Positions 6,899 through 8,496 of a DNA stretch of 8,496 bases are shown piece after piece. The DNA lies in NCBI GenBank assembly GCA_003153915.1, contig PMBX01000102.1:1-8496 (forward strand), given 5' to 3'. The notes beneath the pieces are model-generated. The model did not search any database. It saw only the letters and a list, made by a program, of their open reading frames with translations, and was not told the origin of the DNA. Both the position numbers and the translations under genes were made by a program. This DNA is from Phycisphaerales bacterium (GTDB taxonomy: Bacteria; Planctomycetota; Phycisphaerae; SM23-33). Positions within the stretch are counted from its first letter, which is position 1; each line of letters opens with the position of its first letter.

Positions 6899-7633
6899 AT
6901 GGCAGCGAAAATCCAAGTCACCGTATGGAACGAGGGACGGCATGAGAAGAAAAACCCCGTAGTCGCGAAGGTTTACCCCAAGGGCATCCACGGCGCCATC
7001 GCCGAGGCGCTGAACGCCCAGCCGGACATCGCCGCCCGCACCGCCACGCTGGATGAGCCGGAACACGGCCTGTCCGATGAGGTACTGCGCGGCACCGACG
7101 TCCTGACGTGGTGGGGCCACATGGCCCACGATGACGTCGCGGATGCGGTGGTGGACAAGGTTCACCAGCGCGCCCTGGAGGGCATGGGGCTGATCGTGCT
7201 GCACAGCGGGCATCTGGCTAAGATATTCCGCCGCCTGATGGGCACAAGCTGCACGCTGCGCTGGCGCGAGGACGGGGCGCGCGAGGTGCTCTGGGTGACC
7301 TGCCCCGCACATCCGATCGCCGCGGGCATCGACGACTGCATCATCCTGCCGCATACGGAAATGTACGGGGAGTTCTTCGACATCCCCCAGCCGGATGAGA
7401 CGATCTTTATCTCCAACTTCGCCGGTGGCGAGGTCTTCCGCAGCGGCCTGACGTTCCGCCGCGGCGCGGGCAGGATTTTCTACTTCCGCCCTGGGCACGA
7501 AACCTTCCCCATCTACCACGACCCCGCCGTGCGGAAGGTGCTCGCCAACGCCGTCCGCTGGGCCGCACCCACCGGCTCGATGAAAATCGAATGCCCCCAC
7601 AAGCCCCTGGGATGGTTCGAAAAACCCGTGTAA
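6899..7633 (+). CDS. ThuA-domain (trehalose utilisation-like) protein
   Basis: The protein is 244 residues, a normal length for stand-alone ThuA proteins, with no signal peptide, so it is probably cytoplasmic. Motifs in order: VTVWNEGRHE (7-16), a glutamine amidotransferase-like first strand; TWWGHMAHDDV (70-80); LIVLHSGHLAKIFRRLMG (98-115), where the nucleophile elbow lies in related class I amidotransferase folds but Cys is replaced by Ser/Gly; CPAHPIAAGI (135-144); HTEMYGEFF (152-160); and RPGHETFPIYHDP (197-209). ThuA with the Gfo/Idh protein ThuB is known for trehalose metabolism through 3-keto sugars in rhizobia; the biochemical step of this subfamily is not firmly established. The ATG at 6899 follows AAGGAG with 8-base spacing. 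A TIM-barrel sugar isomerase-like gene follows 105 bases downstream in the same direction, suggesting a joint role in sugar catabolism. Confidence 0.92.
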   Translation: MAAKIQVTVWNEGRHEKKNPVVAKVYPKGIHGAIAEALNAQPDIAARTATLDEPEHGLSDEVLRGTDVLTWWGHMAHDDVADAVVDKVHQRALEGMGLIVLHSGHLAKIFRRLMGTSCTLRWREDGAREVLWVTCPAHPIAAGIDDCIILPHTEMYGEFFDIPQPDETIFISNFAGGEVFRSGLTFRRGAGRIFYFRPGHETFPIYHDPAVRKVLANAVRWAAPTGSMKIECPHKPLGWFEKPV

Positions 7634-7647
7634 ATAAATCCGTGTAG

Positions 7648-7678
7648 GGCGGGCGCCGCCCGCCGTCTTGAAGGCGGG
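7648..7678. repeat. Three-arm GC-rich hairpin region (two mutually exclusive stems)
   Basis: GGCGGGC (7648-7654) and GCCCGCC (7658-7664) form a perfect 7-bp stem with a 3-base loop. CCCGCC of the right arm (7659-7664) can instead pair with GGCGGG (7673-7678) across the loop GTCTTGAA. It starts 14 bases after the ThuA stop codon. No U-tract follows, so it may be a Rho-independent-like pause or processing site, or a copy of a dispersed intergenic palindrome, rather than a textbook terminator. Confidence 0.55.
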
Positions 7679-7706
7679 TGGCATGGCCAAGCTAGCGTGG
7701 CACCCG
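7675..7706. repeat. Imperfect inverted repeat upstream of the TIM-barrel gene
   Basis: CGGGTG (7675-7680) is inversely repeated as CACCCG (7701-7706), with a short CCA/TGG pairing inside (7687-7689 with 7698-7700). It includes GGTGGCA (7677-7683), the same 7-mer as the right outer arm of the intergenic element at 2849-2927. This hints at a family of related intergenic palindromes, although shared 7-mers in GC-rich DNA are weak evidence. Confidence 0.4.
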
Positions 7707-7738
7707 GCCAACAAGGCGCCAACAGGGAGAAGGATCGG

Positions 7739-8496
7739 ATGATACTTTTCGGCGGTCCGATATATTTAGACGGCAAACAGGCGACCAGCACGGGCGCTAC
7801 CATGGTTGCCGACCCCGTCGTTTTGGCCAAGGCCCACAAGGCCAAGGGTTATAAGGCCGCCTATGCGCCCCCGGTGAAACTGCACGAAACAGATCGTATC
7901 CGTGCCATCCGCTCGGCCTTTGAAGCCGAAGACGTCCGAATCGCCGAAATAGGCTACTGGGAAAACCTCCTCGCCCCGGACCCGCCGACTCAAGCGGCCA
8001 ATCGCAAGTCCATGGCGGAGGCACTGGCCCTAGCGGAGGAATTGAACGCCTGCTGCGCGGTGGACATCCTCGGCACCTACGGCCAGGACAACAACCACTC
8101 GCCGATGAACTTCTCGCCGTCGGCCTTCGACCAAGCCGTGCAGATAGCCCGCGGCCTCATCGACGAGGTCAAGCCCAAACGGACCTTTTTCACATACGAG
8201 ATCTTCCCATTCAACGTGGTGGACTCTCCGGAGATGATCGCCAAGCTGGTCAAGGCGGTGGACCGCGAGCAATTCGGCGTGCACCTGGACCTGGTAAACC
8301 TGTTGAACTGCCCCAGGGCATACTGGAACAGCGGGAAGATCATGCGGCGGTGCATAAGGCTTTTCGGGGACCGCATCGTCGCCGCCCACGTCAAGGATAT
8401 TCGGATGAAGTCGCCGGCCATCAGCGTCATCCTGGAAGAAGTGATGCCCGGAACGGGCATTGCCGATATCGCCGCCTGCATTCGCGAACTGCACAA
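7739..8496 (+). CDS. Sugar phosphate isomerase/epimerase-like TIM-barrel protein, 3' end outside window
   Basis: The ATG at 7739 opens a frame of 252 codons to the window edge, preceded by GGGAGAAGGA (7725-7734). It starts MILFGGPIYLDG. Xylose isomerase-like (AP endonuclease 2 fold) landmarks are present: RIAEIGYWENLL (67-78) on an early strand; FTYEIFPFNVVDSPE (151-165) with metal-ligand candidate Glu154; FGVHLDLVNLLNCPRAYWN (179-197) with His182 and Asp184; and AAHVKDIRMK (215-224) with His217. Glu-Asp-His at these positions is the expected metal site; the last ligand, usually a C-terminal Glu, would lie in the missing part. PGTGIADI (237-244) is also typical. Usual length is 270-310 residues, so perhaps 30-60 are cut off. 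The reaction (isomerisation, epimerisation or keto-sugar handling) cannot be specified. The ThuA gene lies upstream and the GC-rich hairpins in between may affect relative expression. Confidence 0.88.
   Translation, partial: MILFGGPIYLDGKQATSTGATMVADPVVLAKAHKAKGYKAAYAPPVKLHETDRIRAIRSAFEAEDVRIAEIGYWENLLAPDPPTQAANRKSMAEALALAEELNACCAVDILGTYGQDNNHSPMNFSPSAFDQAVQIARGLIDEVKPKRTFFTYEIFPFNVVDSPEMIAKLVKAVDREQFGVHLDLVNLLNCPRAYWNSGKIMRRCIRLFGDRIVAAHVKDIRMKSPAISVILEEVMPGTGIADIAACIRELH

Noticed and set aside
6767..7714. 315-codon minus-strand frame opposite the ThuA gene
   Set aside because: It has no recognisable motifs and lies antisense to a clear ThuA-domain gene.

Overview
The window reads as GC-rich bacterial chromosome from an organism with a complex carbohydrate metabolism. 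The combination of Gfo/Idh/MocA, ThuA and TIM-barrel sugar isomerase genes, a secreted S41 protease with a long alanine/glutamine-rich helical N-terminus, and GC-rich intergenic hairpins suggests Planctomycetota (possibly Phycisphaerae). This assignment is an inference from gene content; no rRNA or marker gene is present.

Layout. (1) Positions 1-1631, minus strand: N-terminal part of a secreted S41 (CtpA/Prc-type) carboxyl-terminal processing protease, running off the left edge just inside its PDZ domain. It is not obvious from ATG-to-stop ORFs because its stop codon lies outside the window. (2) Positions 1632-1768: divergent promoter region. (3) Positions 1769-2818, plus: Gfo/Idh/MocA-family oxidoreductase. 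(4) Positions 2819-3017: structured intergenic region with strong inverted repeats. (5) Positions 3018-6824, plus: three overlapping genes, a YdjC/ChbG-family carbohydrate deacetylase, a polyprenyl-phosphate GT2 glycosyltransferase (DPM1/ArnC/FlmF2 type) and an ArnT/PMT-type membrane glycosyltransferase. (6) Positions 6899-7633, plus: ThuA-domain protein. (7) Positions 7634-7738: GC-rich intergenic hairpins. (8) Position 7739 to the right edge, plus: sugar phosphate isomerase/epimerase-like TIM-barrel protein, cut off at its 3' end.

How the genes may work together. The three overlapping genes form a coherent lipid-linked amino-sugar cassette. The GT2 enzyme would load an N-acetylated sugar onto a polyprenyl phosphate on the cytoplasmic side, the YdjC deacetylase would remove the acetyl group, and the ArnT-like enzyme would transfer the resulting amino sugar to an envelope acceptor on the outer side of the membrane. 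This is the logic of the Francisella FlmF2/NaxD/FlmK system. The flanking Gfo/Idh, ThuA and TIM-barrel genes look like cytoplasmic sugar oxidation/isomerisation functions of the kind linked to keto-sugar metabolism. They appear to be separate units that the lipid-sugar cassette interrupts. No RNA genes, CRISPR arrays, transposases or phage genes were seen.
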